A stretch of 20,662 nt of DNA from Gemmatimonadota bacterium (GTDB lineage Bacteria; Gemmatimonadota; Gemmatimonadetes; Gemmatimonadales; GWC2-71-9): positions 1-20,662 of the forward strand of contig QHUD01000092.1 of assembly GCA_003221085.1 (NCBI GenBank), read 5' to 3'. The translations under genes and the position numbers were made by a program. A model generated the notes under the pieces. The model had not been told where the DNA came from. It was given only the letters and a program-made list of their open reading frames with translations, and searched no databases. Positions 6,371 to 14,444 of the stretch are shown here, in pieces (position 1 is the first letter of the stretch; each line of letters begins with the position of its first letter).

Positions 6371-7584
6371 GCGCGCGCCGCGTGCTGGCCGTGCTCGCGG
6401 CGTCTGAGCTGTGCGGCATGGCGCCGTGGTTCTCTGCGTCAGCCGTCGCGCCCGCGCTCTCGCGCGTGTGGCGGCTCGACACGGCGGGCGGAGCGTGGCT
6501 GACGATCTCGGTGCAGCTCGGTTTCGTCGTGGGCGCGCTCGGGTCGGCACTGCTCACGCTCGCCGACCGCTGGTCCGCCCGTCGCCTGGTCGCGGGCAGC
6601 GCATGGCTCGCCGGTCTCGCGACCCTCGGTGTGGCGTTCGCGCCGGGTCCCGGAGCGGGGATCGCGCTGCGGATGCTCACCGGCGCGGCCCTGGCGGGCG
6701 TGTATCCGCCCGGAATGAAGATCGTCGCCGGGTGGTATCGCGAAGGTCGGGGACTTGCGATCGGTGTTCTCGTCGGCGCGTTGACGCTGGGCTCGGCGCT
6801 CCCCCATCTCGTTCGTTGGGCGGTTCCCCCCGAGTACTGGCGGCCCGTGCTCGTCATCGCGGCGGCCGCCGCGTTCGTCGGCGGGCTCCTGGTGCTGCTG
6901 GTGCCGCACGACGGCCCCTTCGCCGCGCCGGCGCCGCGGTTCACCTGGCGGGCGGCGCCGCGCGTCCTTGCGGACCGCGCCATGTCGCTCGCCAACCTTG
7001 GCTACCTCGGCCACATGTGGGAGCTGTACGCGATGTGGACGTGGCTCGCCGCGTTCGTGGCGGCGAGCGAGCTCGCCCGCACCGGCGATCCCACGGCGGG
7101 CGGGGGCGGGGGGCGGACGCCGGCGCTCGTCACGTTCACGGTAGTCGGGAGCGGCGCGCTCGGGTGCTGGCTGGGTGGGAAGCTCGCTGACCGCTGGGGC
7201 CGTACGCTGATCACCAGCGTCGCGATGACGCTGTCGGGCACGTGCGCGCTCGCGTCGGGCATGGCGTTCGGGCAACCGCTTGTCATGCTGGTCCCGCTGC
7301 TTCTTGTCTGGGGTGTGACCGTGATCGCGGACTCGGCTCAGTTCTCGGCGGCGGTGAGCGAGCTGGCCCCGCGTGAGCTGGTAGGGACGGCGCTCACGCT
7401 CCAGACGAGCCTGGGGTTCCTCTTGACCTGTCTCACGATCTATCTGTTGCCGTGGGTCGCGGCCCGGATGGGATGGCGCTGGAGCATGACCCTCCTGGCC
7501 CTCGGACCCGCGGGTGGCGTGTGGGCGATGCTGGCGTTGCGGCGGCGACCCGAGGCGGCGGCGCTCGCCGGTGGACGAGGTTAA
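6367..7584 (+). CDS. Major facilitator superfamily transporter
   Basis: This is a 405-residue integral membrane protein with about 12 hydrophobic helices, an MFS permease of unknown substrate. Visible family features are the loop after helix 2 (LADRWSARR) and its second-half counterpart GGKLADRWGR, plus helix 4 GIALRMLTGAALAGVYPPGM. A Gly-rich linker, TAGGGGGRTP, lies between helices in the second half. The start GTG 6367 overlaps the NIF3 stop (GTGA), so the two genes are likely cotranslated; an upstream extension in the same frame reads as antisense-like Arg-rich sequence and is rejected. The stop overlaps the stop of the convergent gene on the other strand (TTAA at 7581-7584), leaving no space for a terminator. 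Confidence 0.88.
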   Translation: MSARRVLAVLAASELCGMAPWFSASAVAPALSRVWRLDTAGGAWLTISVQLGFVVGALGSALLTLADRWSARRLVAGSAWLAGLATLGVAFAPGPGAGIALRMLTGAALAGVYPPGMKIVAGWYREGRGLAIGVLVGALTLGSALPHLVRWAVPPEYWRPVLVIAAAAAFVGGLLVLLVPHDGPFAAPAPRFTWRAAPRVLADRAMSLANLGYLGHMWELYAMWTWLAAFVAASELARTGDPTAGGGGGRTPALVTFTVVGSGALGCWLGGKLADRWGRTLITSVAMTLSGTCALASGMAFGQPLVMLVPLLLVWGVTVIADSAQFSAAVSELAPRELVGTALTLQTSLGFLLTCLTIYLLPWVAARMGWRWSMTLLALGPAGGVWAMLALRRRPEAAALAGGRG

Positions 7585-8741
7585 GGCACGGCGACGATCC
7601 CGACCTCGCCGCCGAACTCGTCGACGGCGCGCGTGGTCCCCGCCGGAACGGTCCACGTCCCACCGTCGATCCGCACGTTGACGCGGTGTACTCCGCTCGG
7701 AATGCGCAGCGCGCTTTCCCACATGACCTCGTCCACGCGGCGAAGCGTGAGCGGCTGCCAATCGGTGAAATCGGCGGCCACTTCCACGGTCGCTCGGGCG
7801 AGCGCGTACACGACGATCCGAACGGTGCCATCGAGGTTCGGCTGCACTTCGAGTCGTGTAGTCAGGCCCGCGTCACCGTCGCCCGAGGCAGGCGGTCGAC
7901 TGGGCGGCTGCAGATGCCGGAGGGTGTATGGTCGGGGCAGAGCCGTCCGCAGGCGTAGCCCTGCGCTCGCGTACCGGCCGGCCACGCTGCCGCTGACGGG
8001 ATCGGTTGGATAGCGGCCGCCCGACACGAACAGGGCTGTGCGCTCGCCCAGCGTGCAGGTGGCGCTCGCTTCGCCGTACAGGCCGTGACCGGCACCGCGG
8101 CTCGACAACCTCGCTGCGAGCGTCCCGTCAAGCTCGACCCGGCCCCGGCTCGCGTGGAGGGTTGACCCGACGTCGCTGTAGGCCGTGTCCCCGACAATCG
8201 ATCGGGTGGCGGACGCCGCGAGTGTCACCCAAGAGCGTCGCACCCACACACCGGCGCCCACGACGGCGACGGGCCGGGGTGCACTGCCGTACGAGGTGCG
8301 CCCCCCGGTCCCGCCGATCCACCCGCCCCGGTCCCCCGCGACGTAATGCATCCGGGCCTCGCCCGTGGCGTGCCAGAAGCTCTCGAAGTGGGCGTAGCTG
8401 CTCCCACCCGCGGAGAGGGAGAGCTCCCCACGCCAGCGGTGCGGGAGCAAACTCGGTGGCGTGAAGAGCGAAGCGGCGACGAGTCCCTGCAGACTACGAC
8501 GACCGCTTTCGAAGCGGAGGTAGGTCCCGCGCGCTGTTACGGCAGTGCCGGGCCGCTGCCACGTGAGGGTTGGGGTGAGGGACGCGGCGCTGGAGCGGAG
8601 GAAGCCATCGTAGCGCACCGTCGAGACGCCAAGGTCGACGGTGCCGATCGCCTGGGCGGCGGAGACGCGAATGGCCAGGAGGGGCGTTACCGCGGCGAGG
8701 GACGCGGTACAAACATATCGCGCGGCCGTCGCTGGCCGCAC
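7581..8741 (-). CDS. Secreted outer-membrane-like protein with C-terminal E-set/CBM48 domain
   Basis: A signal peptide (about residues 1-30, ending VSAAQA) precedes about 240 residues of alternating short beta-strands rich in Gly, Ser, Thr and aromatics (for example GELSLSAGGSSYAHFESFWH), typical of an outer-membrane barrel. Residues 295-386 form an early-set domain of the glycogen-binding/CBM48 type: VEVAADFTDWQPLTL, a Trp before the next strand (W341), IPSGVHRVNVRIDGGTW and a closing EFGGEVGIVAV. This matches the fold encoded at 9380-9934. A Pro-rich linker (280-290) separates the parts. The GTG at 8741 lies 3 nt after the stop of the gene before it, with no clear ribosome-binding site, so translational coupling is likely. 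No catalytic motif is visible; a carbohydrate-binding or structural role is possible. The barrel assignment is inferred from strand pattern. Confidence 0.7.
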   Translation of the reverse strand: MRPATAARYVCTASLAAVTPLLAIRVSAAQAIGTVDLGVSTVRYDGFLRSSAASLTPTLTWQRPGTAVTARGTYLRFESGRRSLQGLVAASLFTPPSLLPHRWRGELSLSAGGSSYAHFESFWHATGEARMHYVAGDRGGWIGGTGGRTSYGSAPRPVAVVGAGVWVRRSWVTLAASATRSIVGDTAYSDVGSTLHASRGRVELDGTLAARLSSRGAGHGLYGEASATCTLGERTALFVSGGRYPTDPVSGSVAGRYASAGLRLRTALPRPYTLRHLQPPSRPPASGDGDAGLTTRLEVQPNLDGTVRIVVYALARATVEVAADFTDWQPLTLRRVDEVMWESALRIPSGVHRVNVRIDGGTWTVPAGTTRAVDEFGGEVGIVAVP

Positions 8742-8744
8742 GGG

Positions 8745-9383
8745 TTAAGGGCGGCCGGGGCGCTGCGAGCGGGCCCCCGCGTTCACACTTGAGCTCTGCA
8801 TCGTCGTCGTCGCCGCTGCCGCGGTTGCAGCCGCGGGAGGCGCCCCGAGCGCGATATCCCGTTCGACGGCACGTCGGAATTCGACCAACTCCGCGTCTCT
8901 GGCCTGTCGCGCGAGGGCGAGCACGGCGGCGGCAGCGCTGTCGACGGGGACTCCGCTGGCCACCAGGTCGGCCAGCACGGCGAGGGGCACGATCAGGGGC
9001 CCTCGGCGCGCATGCCGCAGCTCGGCGAGGGTGGTCTGGGACGCACCGGCGCGCAGCGCCGCAGCGCCGGCATTGAGTTCGGCGGGCGAGGCCGTCGACC
9101 CGAGCGCCTCGCGGGCGTGCCCCAGGTCCACGGCGAGGCGTCGCACCGCGGCGACGATCACTTCCCCCGAGGCGCGTTTCGTCGCGCCCTCGAGCGCGCG
9201 CTGCACGAGTGGCTCCGTGGGGAGCGAGGCTGCGCGGGCCGAATCGACGAGCGCCGCGACGGCGGGCCGCGTGGCGGCGTCGAGTCGCTCGAGGCGCCCA
9301 TCGGTCTGCTGCGCGGCCGCGCGTCCCGCGACGAGCATGGTCGCGAGCAGCGCGAGCACGCGAGCAGGGAAGGGAGGCCTCAT
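8745..9383 (-). CDS. Secreted alpha-helical repeat protein of unknown function
   Basis: I do not recognise a named family. The 212-residue product has a clear signal peptide (VLALLATMLVAGRAAAQQ, cleavage near residue 25) and then Ala/Leu/Arg-rich helices. Three weak internal repeats can be aligned by eye: 46-87, 108-140 and 139-177, each with a small-residue turn (ASLPTEP, AGASQTT, SGVPVDS), then an Ala/Leu-rich helix and a helix ending near LAVDL, LADL or VERDI. The tail (180-212) is low-complexity Ala/Thr/Ser/Arg and probably disordered. The start ATG overlaps the stop of the E-set membrane gene (ATGA), tying it to the sigma operon. A periplasmic adaptor between the membrane protein and the outer-membrane-like protein is a guess from position only. 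Confidence 0.75.
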   Translation of the reverse strand: MRPPFPARVLALLATMLVAGRAAAQQTDGRLERLDAATRPAVAALVDSARAASLPTEPLVQRALEGATKRASGEVIVAAVRRLAVDLGHAREALGSTASPAELNAGAAALRAGASQTTLAELRHARRGPLIVPLAVLADLVASGVPVDSAAAAVLALARQARDAELVEFRRAVERDIALGAPPAAATAAAATTTMQSSSVNAGARSQRPGRP

Positions 9384-9934
9384 GAGCCCCCTCCTCCCAC
9401 GGTGAGTACGGAGCTGGGTGCGCCGTAGTCTTCGTCGCGGGCCACCGGCGCCGAGGGATCGGCCAGCCAATGCGAGCCGTCCACGAAGAACGCGTAGTGA
9501 TAGCGGCCCGGCTCGAGCGCCACGACCGCGGTCCAGAGCGCCTCGTTTCCGGCTCGGTTCATCGGCGTGCGGGTCGCGTCCCAGTCGTTGAAGTCCCCGA
9601 CGAGCGATACGTGCGTGGCGCGGGGGGCGACGAGTACGAACTGAAAGGCGCGCGACTCCATCTCGCGGGAGGCAGGCGGTTTCGAGTCCATCCGGCTGAG
9701 GAGCATGACGGCTGCGAGCGCGGTAACCGCCGCGAGCCCGCCGAGCGGTGTGAGCGTGAGATGATGGGGGCGCCTGAGCCAACGCCACATCTGCCCCACC
9801 CAAGTCGCGCGGTCGGGCGCGGGGAGCACGGTGATCTCGCGCATGACCCGCTCGTCGAGCGCCGGGTCGATCCGCACGGCTCGCCGGAGATGCCGCGCGA
9901 TACGTTCGATCGCGTCGTCCATCGGGTCAAACAC
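9380..9934 (-). CDS. Single-pass membrane protein with outer E-set/CBM48 domain, candidate anti-sigma factor
   Basis: A cytoplasmic helical segment of about 55 residues (DDAIERIARHLRRAVRIDPA) is followed by one membrane helix at about 60-80 and an extracytoplasmic early-set domain (94-180) of the AMPK-beta/glycogen-binding type: FQFVLVAPRATHVSLVGDFN, DWD, W134, EPGRYHYAFFVDGSHWLADP, YGAPSSVLTV. This matches proteins annotated as isoamylase early set domain-containing. The start GTG 9934 has a GGAGG at 9941-9945 with 6-nt spacing and overlaps the end of the sigma gene by 8 nt; ATG 9922 is less well placed. Coupling to an ECF sigma gene and the cytoplasm-membrane-outside layout suggest an anti-sigma factor, but the HxxxCxxC zinc motif of common anti-sigma factors is absent. 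Ligand unknown. Confidence 0.85.
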   Translation of the reverse strand: MFDPMDDAIERIARHLRRAVRIDPALDERVMREITVLPAPDRATWVGQMWRWLRRPHHLTLTPLGGLAAVTALAAVMLLSRMDSKPPASREMESRAFQFVLVAPRATHVSLVGDFNDWDATRTPMNRAGNEALWTAVVALEPGRYHYAFFVDGSHWLADPSAPVARDEDYGAPSSVLTVGGGGS

Positions 9935-10484
9935 GCTCGACCTCCTTCAGCATCGCCTGCAGCTGCTCACGGGCCCGTTTCACCCGCATCTTCAGCGCGG
10001 AAACGCCCGCGCCGGTCAGCCGGGCCATGTCCTCGTATTCGAGCTCCTCGACATGTTTGAGGAGGAACGCCTCACGCGACTCGGGCGGGAGACGCGCCAG
10101 CGCCCAGCGGACAGTGTCGTCCCACTCGGTCAGCCGGTCCGGTGCCGCCAGCGGCGCCGTCTCGAGCGCGACGGAGTCGTGCACGAAGCGACGCGCCCGC
10201 CGGGCGGCGCGGGCACCCGCCGTGCGGCACCGGTTCACCAGTATGCCGTACAGCCACGCCCCGAAGCGCTCGGGATCATTGCAGCGTCCGAGCGAGCGGT
10301 AGGCGCGGACGAAGGCGTCCTGCAACACCTCTTCCGCGTCCTCCCGATTTCCGAGCATGTGCAGCGCGTACCGGCCCAGGCGATCGCGATACCGCGCGAC
10401 GAGATCAGCGTAAGCCCCGGTGTCGCCGGCCTGCACACGGCGCACCAGAGCGGCGTCGCTCGTCCCCACGTTTCCTATACCCAC
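9927..10484 (-). CDS. ECF-type RNA polymerase sigma factor
   Basis: This is a group 4 (ECF) sigma factor with region 2 at about residues 8-75 (AYADLVARYRDRLGRYALHM, GNREDAEEVLQDAFVRAYRS) and region 4 at about 122-180 (LARLPPESREAFLLKHVEEL, EYEDMARLTGAGVSALKMRV, KRAREQL). Regions 1.1 and 3 are missing, as expected. The GTG at 10484 gives 185 residues and begins just before region 2; GTG 10469 would give 180, and an ATG at 10589 would add an unlikely Cys/Gly/Arg-rich leader reaching almost to the divergent lipoprotein gene. It heads a four-gene operon, overlapping the E-set membrane gene. ECF sigma factors often control their own operon, but I could not find a convincing autoregulatory promoter in 10485-10602. 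Confidence 0.93.
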   Translation of the reverse strand: MGIGNVGTSDAALVRRVQAGDTGAYADLVARYRDRLGRYALHMLGNREDAEEVLQDAFVRAYRSLGRCNDPERFGAWLYGILVNRCRTAGARAARRARRFVHDSVALETAPLAAPDRLTEWDDTVRWALARLPPESREAFLLKHVEELEYEDMARLTGAGVSALKMRVKRAREQLQAMLKEVERV

Positions 10485-10602
10485 GCGCGCCCCCCGGGCG
10501 TCACATCGTTGTCCGGCGGCGGGCCCGGTGACGCGGCCCTCCCCAGCAGAGGTATCTATCACACAGGTGATCTGCAAGTCTGCTGCCACAGGAGCTGGTT
10601 CA
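10485..10602. promoter_or_regulatory. Divergent control region between the sigma operon and the lipoprotein gene
   Basis: This 118-bp spacer must carry promoters in both directions. The main symmetrical element is ATCAC-ACAG-GTGAT at 10558-10571, a possible operator. A -10-like TATCTA (10553-10558) faces the lipoprotein gene, with only a poor GTGACG (10528-10533) 19 bp upstream. An AGGAG ribosome-binding site for the lipoprotein is at 10590-10594. No GGAAC-type ECF -35 element is obvious. Confidence 0.3.
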
Positions 10603-12015
10603 ATGTCGACTCGTGCTACACTCGTTGGATGCCTGGTGCTCGCGCTCTCGATCGTCGGCTGTTACCAGGACGACACCACAGTCTCCTCTCCACAGAGCCT
10701 GCGCCCGCTCATTACCGTGCGGCTCACCGACGCCCCCTTCCCGTACGACTCGCTCCACAGCGTGAACATTTACGTGGTGCGGATCGAGGCCAACACGGCG
10801 CCGGATACGAGCGGCGGCGGCCACTGGGTGATGATCACCGAGCCCCGAAAGAGCTTCGACCTGCTCGCCCTGCAGCAGGGGACCACCGCCCTCCTCGGAG
10901 AGGGGGAGATGCCCGCCGGGCAATACCACTCGGTTCGGATGACCATCGACACGAGCCTCTCCTCGATCACTTGGAACGATGCAGCCCAGCACCCCGCTCA
11001 GGTGCACTGGCACGGATGGTCAACGATCTACGCGTTCGTCGAGTATCCCGTCAACGTGGCGACTCAAGGTGCCGACATCGTGCTCGATTTCGACGTCGGC
11101 CGGAGCTTCCTGTTCAACTTCGACGGCAGCTACGCGTTCGATTTCACTCCGCAGTTGCGTGCCATCAATTCGGCAGCTGCGGGCGCAATCGCCGGGACGG
11201 TGACGCAGGATTCCGGGGGGAGACAGAGTCCCGTCCCGAACGCCCAGGTTTCCGTGTTCGCTACGTATCCGGGGCAGCCCGACAGCATCGGGTACCTCGA
11301 GGCGACGGGGCGCAGCGATCAAGCCGGGCACTACCAGGTTGGGTTCCTGCCTCCGGGCCGCTACTTCGTGAAGATCGAGGAGCCGTTCATTCCGTCGCTC
11401 CAGTCCGTCATCAACACAAACGTCGAAGTGCAGGCGGGGGCGACCGCGACTGTTTCGGTGACGCTGCCCCAGGCCGGCGCGGGCCATGCCTACATCCACA
11501 TTAGTGGACAAAACCAGGTCGGTGTGGGCGGGACCATCTGGCTGTTCGCGGCGGTCGGTGATGCCAACGGTAATCCCGTGTACCCTGCGATCACATGGAC
11601 GAGCAGTGACCCGGTCGTCGCGACTGTCACTGCTGCGACCGATACAGTCGAGGCGATGGTTACGGGGCGCCAGGCGGGCGTCGCAACGATCTACGCTAGG
11701 ACCGGCGGGTTGACCGACTCGCTCATCGTCCACGTCGTAGTGTTGGGATCGGTCGCCACGGTCACCATCGTGCCTCAGACCGCCACGGTGTCGGTGGGGG
11801 ACAGCGGGGTGTTCCTCGAGGCGGTTGTCCGCGACTCGGCCGGGCACGTGCTCAACGCCGGGGCGTCGTGGTTCAGCTCCGACACGACGGTGGTCTTCGT
11901 GTACCCGTGCGGATCATGCGGTGGCGATCGAGCGCTCGGACGCGCCCCGGGAACCGCGACTGTGTCCGCGACGAGTCAGGGAAAGACGGGCCAGGCGACG
12001 ATCACGGTGCACTGA
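10603..12015 (+). CDS. Lipoprotein with DUF4382, carboxypeptidase-regulatory-like and two Ig-like domains
   Basis: The 470-residue product has a lipoprotein signal (LVLALSIVGC, lipidated C20). Domains in order: DUF4382 at about 35-188 (LITVRLTDAPFPYDSLHSVN, PAGQYHSVRMTID, FDGSYAFDFTPQLRAI); a carboxypeptidase-regulatory-like beta-sandwich at about 195-285 (GAIAGTVTQD, GHYQVGFLPPGRYFVKIEEP); and two bacterial Ig-like (Big2) domains at about 297-379 and 386-470 (TWTSSDPVVATV, SWFSSDTTVVFV, APGTATVSATSQG). The last contains an inserted PCGSCGGD loop with two cysteines. The ATG at 10603 has AGGAG 8 nt upstream and starts the signal peptide exactly. No enzyme motif is seen; a surface-exposed adhesive or structural role is likely. 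It diverges from the ECF sigma operon and might be under the same control. Confidence 0.85.
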   Translation: MSTRATLVGCLVLALSIVGCYQDDTTVSSPQSLRPLITVRLTDAPFPYDSLHSVNIYVVRIEANTAPDTSGGGHWVMITEPRKSFDLLALQQGTTALLGEGEMPAGQYHSVRMTIDTSLSSITWNDAAQHPAQVHWHGWSTIYAFVEYPVNVATQGADIVLDFDVGRSFLFNFDGSYAFDFTPQLRAINSAAAGAIAGTVTQDSGGRQSPVPNAQVSVFATYPGQPDSIGYLEATGRSDQAGHYQVGFLPPGRYFVKIEEPFIPSLQSVINTNVEVQAGATATVSVTLPQAGAGHAYIHISGQNQVGVGGTIWLFAAVGDANGNPVYPAITWTSSDPVVATVTAATDTVEAMVTGRQAGVATIYARTGGLTDSLIVHVVVLGSVATVTIVPQTATVSVGDSGVFLEAVVRDSAGHVLNAGASWFSSDTTVVFVYPCGSCGGDRALGRAPGTATVSATSQGKTGQATITVH

Positions 12016-12084
12016 GGCGGGGGCTCGCCCCCGGCTGGCTCCGCCGATAGCTTGCGAGTTCTCGCGCTTCCACCCGGAGGACTC

Positions 12085-13569
12085 GTGCGTTGCACCCCGC
12101 TCCTCGCCTTGGCCCTGACGGCGGCCTGCGCCCGGCCCCCGCGGGCCATCGCCCCGCCGCAGCCCGGCCTGTTCGGCCCGTCCAGTCAACCCGTCCGGCT
12201 GCCGCCGCGATTCGGTGAGACCGGCGTCCCGCGCACCGATGCCGACTGGCGCGCCGTCGGCCGGGAGGCCGCGGCCCTGCTGTCGCAATACATCGCGATC
12301 AACACCACCAATCCGCCCGGGAACGAGCTCCAGACGGCGAACTGGCTGAAGGCGGTGCTCGCGCGTGAAGGGATCGAAGCTCAGGTGTTCGAGCCCCGAC
12401 CGGGGAAAGCGAACCTGTACGCCCGCCTCAAGGGAGACGGCAGCGCGCGGCCCGTGATCCTGCTCAACCACATGGACGTGGTGCTCGCGACCCCGGAGTA
12501 CTGGAAGGTCGACCCGTTCTCGGGAGCCATGCGGGACGGCTACGTCTGGGGACGCGGGGCGCTCGACATGAAGGGTGACGCCATCACACAGCTCGTGAGC
12601 CTGCTCACGTTGAAGCGCGCCGGCGTGCCGCTCAAACGCGACGTGATCTTCCTCGCTACGGCGGACGAAGAGATCGGAGGCGGTGTTGGAGCGGGCTGGT
12701 TCGTGGAGCACCATCCGGAGCTGGTGCAGGACGCCGAGTTCCTCCTCACCGAGGGTGGTACGATCCGCACGGACGCGAACGGGCGGATCGAGTACTACGG
12801 TGTGGGGACGACCGAGAAGTCACCCTTCTGGCTGAACGTCATCGCGCACGGCACCGCGGGCCACGGGTCGCGACCTACGCCGGACAATCCCGTCCACCGG
12901 CTGGTGCGAGCCCTGTCGCGCATCGCCGCCTATCAGACGCCTCTGGTCGTGACGCCCGCGGCAGAGCGCTACTTCCGCGACCTGTCCACGATCGAGGCGG
13001 ACCCGGCGCGGCGGGCCGCGTTGGCGGACGTCCGCGCGGCGCTGCGCGATTCGGCGGCGGCTCGCTTCCTGACCGGCGATCTCACGTACAACGCGCTGCT
13101 CCGTAACACCATCTCGATCACGGGGCTTCAGGGCAGCGACAAGACGAACGTGATTCCCCCGCTGGCACGCGCCGCGGTGGACGTCCGGCTCCTCCCGGGC
13201 CAGGAGCCGCAAGCCTTTCTCGCCGACCTCGTGCGCGTCGTGGGTGACTCGGGCGTGGAGATCACGCCACAGGGTCCAAGCTGGCCGGCCACCGAGAGTC
13301 CGATCGAGACCGAGCTGTTTCGCGCCATCGTGGCCGCGGCGCGAGAGCGCACGCCCGACGCGCTCGTCACAACACCACCCCTCGCCGGCTTCACCGACAG
13401 TCATTATTTCCGGCGCCTGGGCATCGTGAGCTACGGCGTCTCGCCTTTTCCCCTCACTCCCGCCGAGTCGCGTGGCATCCACGGCAACGATGAGCGGGTG
13501 AGTCTCGACGACCTGACATTCGGGGTGCATTTCGTGTACGACGTGGTCGCGCGCATCGCGGCGAAGTGA
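12085..13569 (+). CDS. M20 family zinc metallopeptidase, lipoprotein
   Basis: This is a member of the M20/M25/M40 amidohydrolase family, dizinc enzymes that hydrolyse peptides or N-acyl amino acids. Metal and catalytic residues are in place: NHMDVV (H129, D131), GRGALDMKGD (D161), DEEIGGG (catalytic E195, metal E196), an EGG near 223 and a late HGND. Residues 1-15 form a lipoprotein signal with lipobox LTAAC (C15), so the enzyme probably acts attached to a membrane outside the cytoplasm. The GTG at 12085 has GGAGG at 12076-12080 with 4-nt spacing; TTG 12052 further upstream lacks support. Length 494 residues fits the carboxypeptidase S-like branch. The stop overlaps the next gene's GTG (GTGA). 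Exact substrate cannot be told. Confidence 0.9.
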   Translation: MRCTPLLALALTAACARPPRAIAPPQPGLFGPSSQPVRLPPRFGETGVPRTDADWRAVGREAAALLSQYIAINTTNPPGNELQTANWLKAVLAREGIEAQVFEPRPGKANLYARLKGDGSARPVILLNHMDVVLATPEYWKVDPFSGAMRDGYVWGRGALDMKGDAITQLVSLLTLKRAGVPLKRDVIFLATADEEIGGGVGAGWFVEHHPELVQDAEFLLTEGGTIRTDANGRIEYYGVGTTEKSPFWLNVIAHGTAGHGSRPTPDNPVHRLVRALSRIAAYQTPLVVTPAAERYFRDLSTIEADPARRAALADVRAALRDSAAARFLTGDLTYNALLRNTISITGLQGSDKTNVIPPLARAAVDVRLLPGQEPQAFLADLVRVVGDSGVEITPQGPSWPATESPIETELFRAIVAAARERTPDALVTTPPLAGFTDSHYFRRLGIVSYGVSPFPLTPAESRGIHGNDERVSLDDLTFGVHFVYDVVARIAAK

Positions 13570-14444
13570 TCGGGCTGTTCCTCCATCCTCGCCGTTACCC
13601 GCCCGCGCGGGAGCGGCGCCCGCCGCTCTTCGAGCGCGTCACCAAACGACCGCTTGGGTGGCTGGCCGAGCGGTTGGCGCGGCCGCTCATCCGCTGGGAT
13701 CGCGCTCGGCTCGAGACACCGGAGGTGGCCGTCCCCGTGGAGGGCCTTCCTCCCGGGCTCGAGGGGTACCGTCTCGCGCTAGTCACTGATCTGCACCATG
13801 GCCCCGCCGTACCCGCGTGGTGGCTCGGGCGGATGGCCGACCGGGTGCGCGAGCTCGACAGCGATCTCGTGGTGCTGGGCGGCGATTTCGTCAGCCACGC
13901 CCACAGCGACATCGACGGCCTCGAGCGGGTGCTGGCGCACTTTCGCGGACGCGACGGCGTGGTGGCCGTGCTCGGGAACCACGACCACTGGGTAGACCCA
14001 GACCAGGTGGCGGCCGCGGTCGAGCGGAGTGGCGCGACGCTGCTCCACAACCGGCACCGGCTCATCCGTCGCGGGGCGGCGGTACTGGCGGTGGGCGGCG
14101 TGGACGACTTCACCCACGGAGCCGTCCGTCCCGACGAGGCGTTTTCCGGCGTCGCGCCGGACGTGCCGCGCGTGCTCATCTCGCACAACCCCGATCTCAT
14201 CGAGTACCTGCCCTCGGGTCTGCGGGTGGACGTGATGCTGGCGGGACACACCCACAACGGCCAGGCGCACCTGCCGCTCCTGGGGCCGATCACGGCGCCG
14301 TCGCAGTTCGGGCGGAAATACCTGCATGGGCTGAAGCGGGTGCGGCAGTGCTGGCTGTACGTCTCCGCGGGCGTTGGCAGCGCCTGGATCCCACGGTGGG
14401 GTAACCCCCCCGAGCTCCCAGTGATACGTCTGACGGCTACTTGA
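13566..14444 (+). CDS. Calcineurin-like metallophosphoesterase, YkuE/LpxG-like
   Basis: The dimetal phosphoesterase core is complete: TDLHH (D75, H77), GGDFV (D107), GNHDH (N138, H139), ISHNP (H207) and GHTHNGQ (H228, H230). The order and the GHTHNGQ ending resemble the YkuE/LpxG branch, whose members include enzymes acting on phosphodiester or pyrophosphate lipids such as UDP-diacylglucosamine; the substrate here is unproven. A basic N-terminus with a weakly amphipathic segment (LGWLAERLARPLIRWDRARL) may associate with the membrane, but there is no clear signal peptide. The GTG at 13566 overlaps the M20 stop (GTGA), making a two-gene operon. The last 8 nt overlap the convergent small gene on the other strand. 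Confidence 0.9.
   Translation: MIGLFLHPRRYPPARERRPPLFERVTKRPLGWLAERLARPLIRWDRARLETPEVAVPVEGLPPGLEGYRLALVTDLHHGPAVPAWWLGRMADRVRELDSDLVVLGGDFVSHAHSDIDGLERVLAHFRGRDGVVAVLGNHDHWVDPDQVAAAVERSGATLLHNRHRLIRRGAAVLAVGGVDDFTHGAVRPDEAFSGVAPDVPRVLISHNPDLIEYLPSGLRVDVMLAGHTHNGQAHLPLLGPITAPSQFGRKYLHGLKRVRQCWLYVSAGVGSAWIPRWGNPPELPVIRLTAT

Noticed and set aside
6439..7761. A 440-residue minus-strand frame opposite the first MFS gene
   Set aside because: It is Arg-rich low-complexity sequence without domains and spans the junction of two real convergent genes.
9831..11504. A 557-residue plus-strand frame across the sigma gene and the lipoprotein gene
   Set aside because: It runs antisense to the sigma factor and out of frame with the lipoprotein; its composition is that of a shadow frame.
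12019..12032. GC-rich hairpin after the lipoprotein gene as a terminator
   Set aside because: The stem is only 5 bp with a CTCG loop and no T-tract follows.
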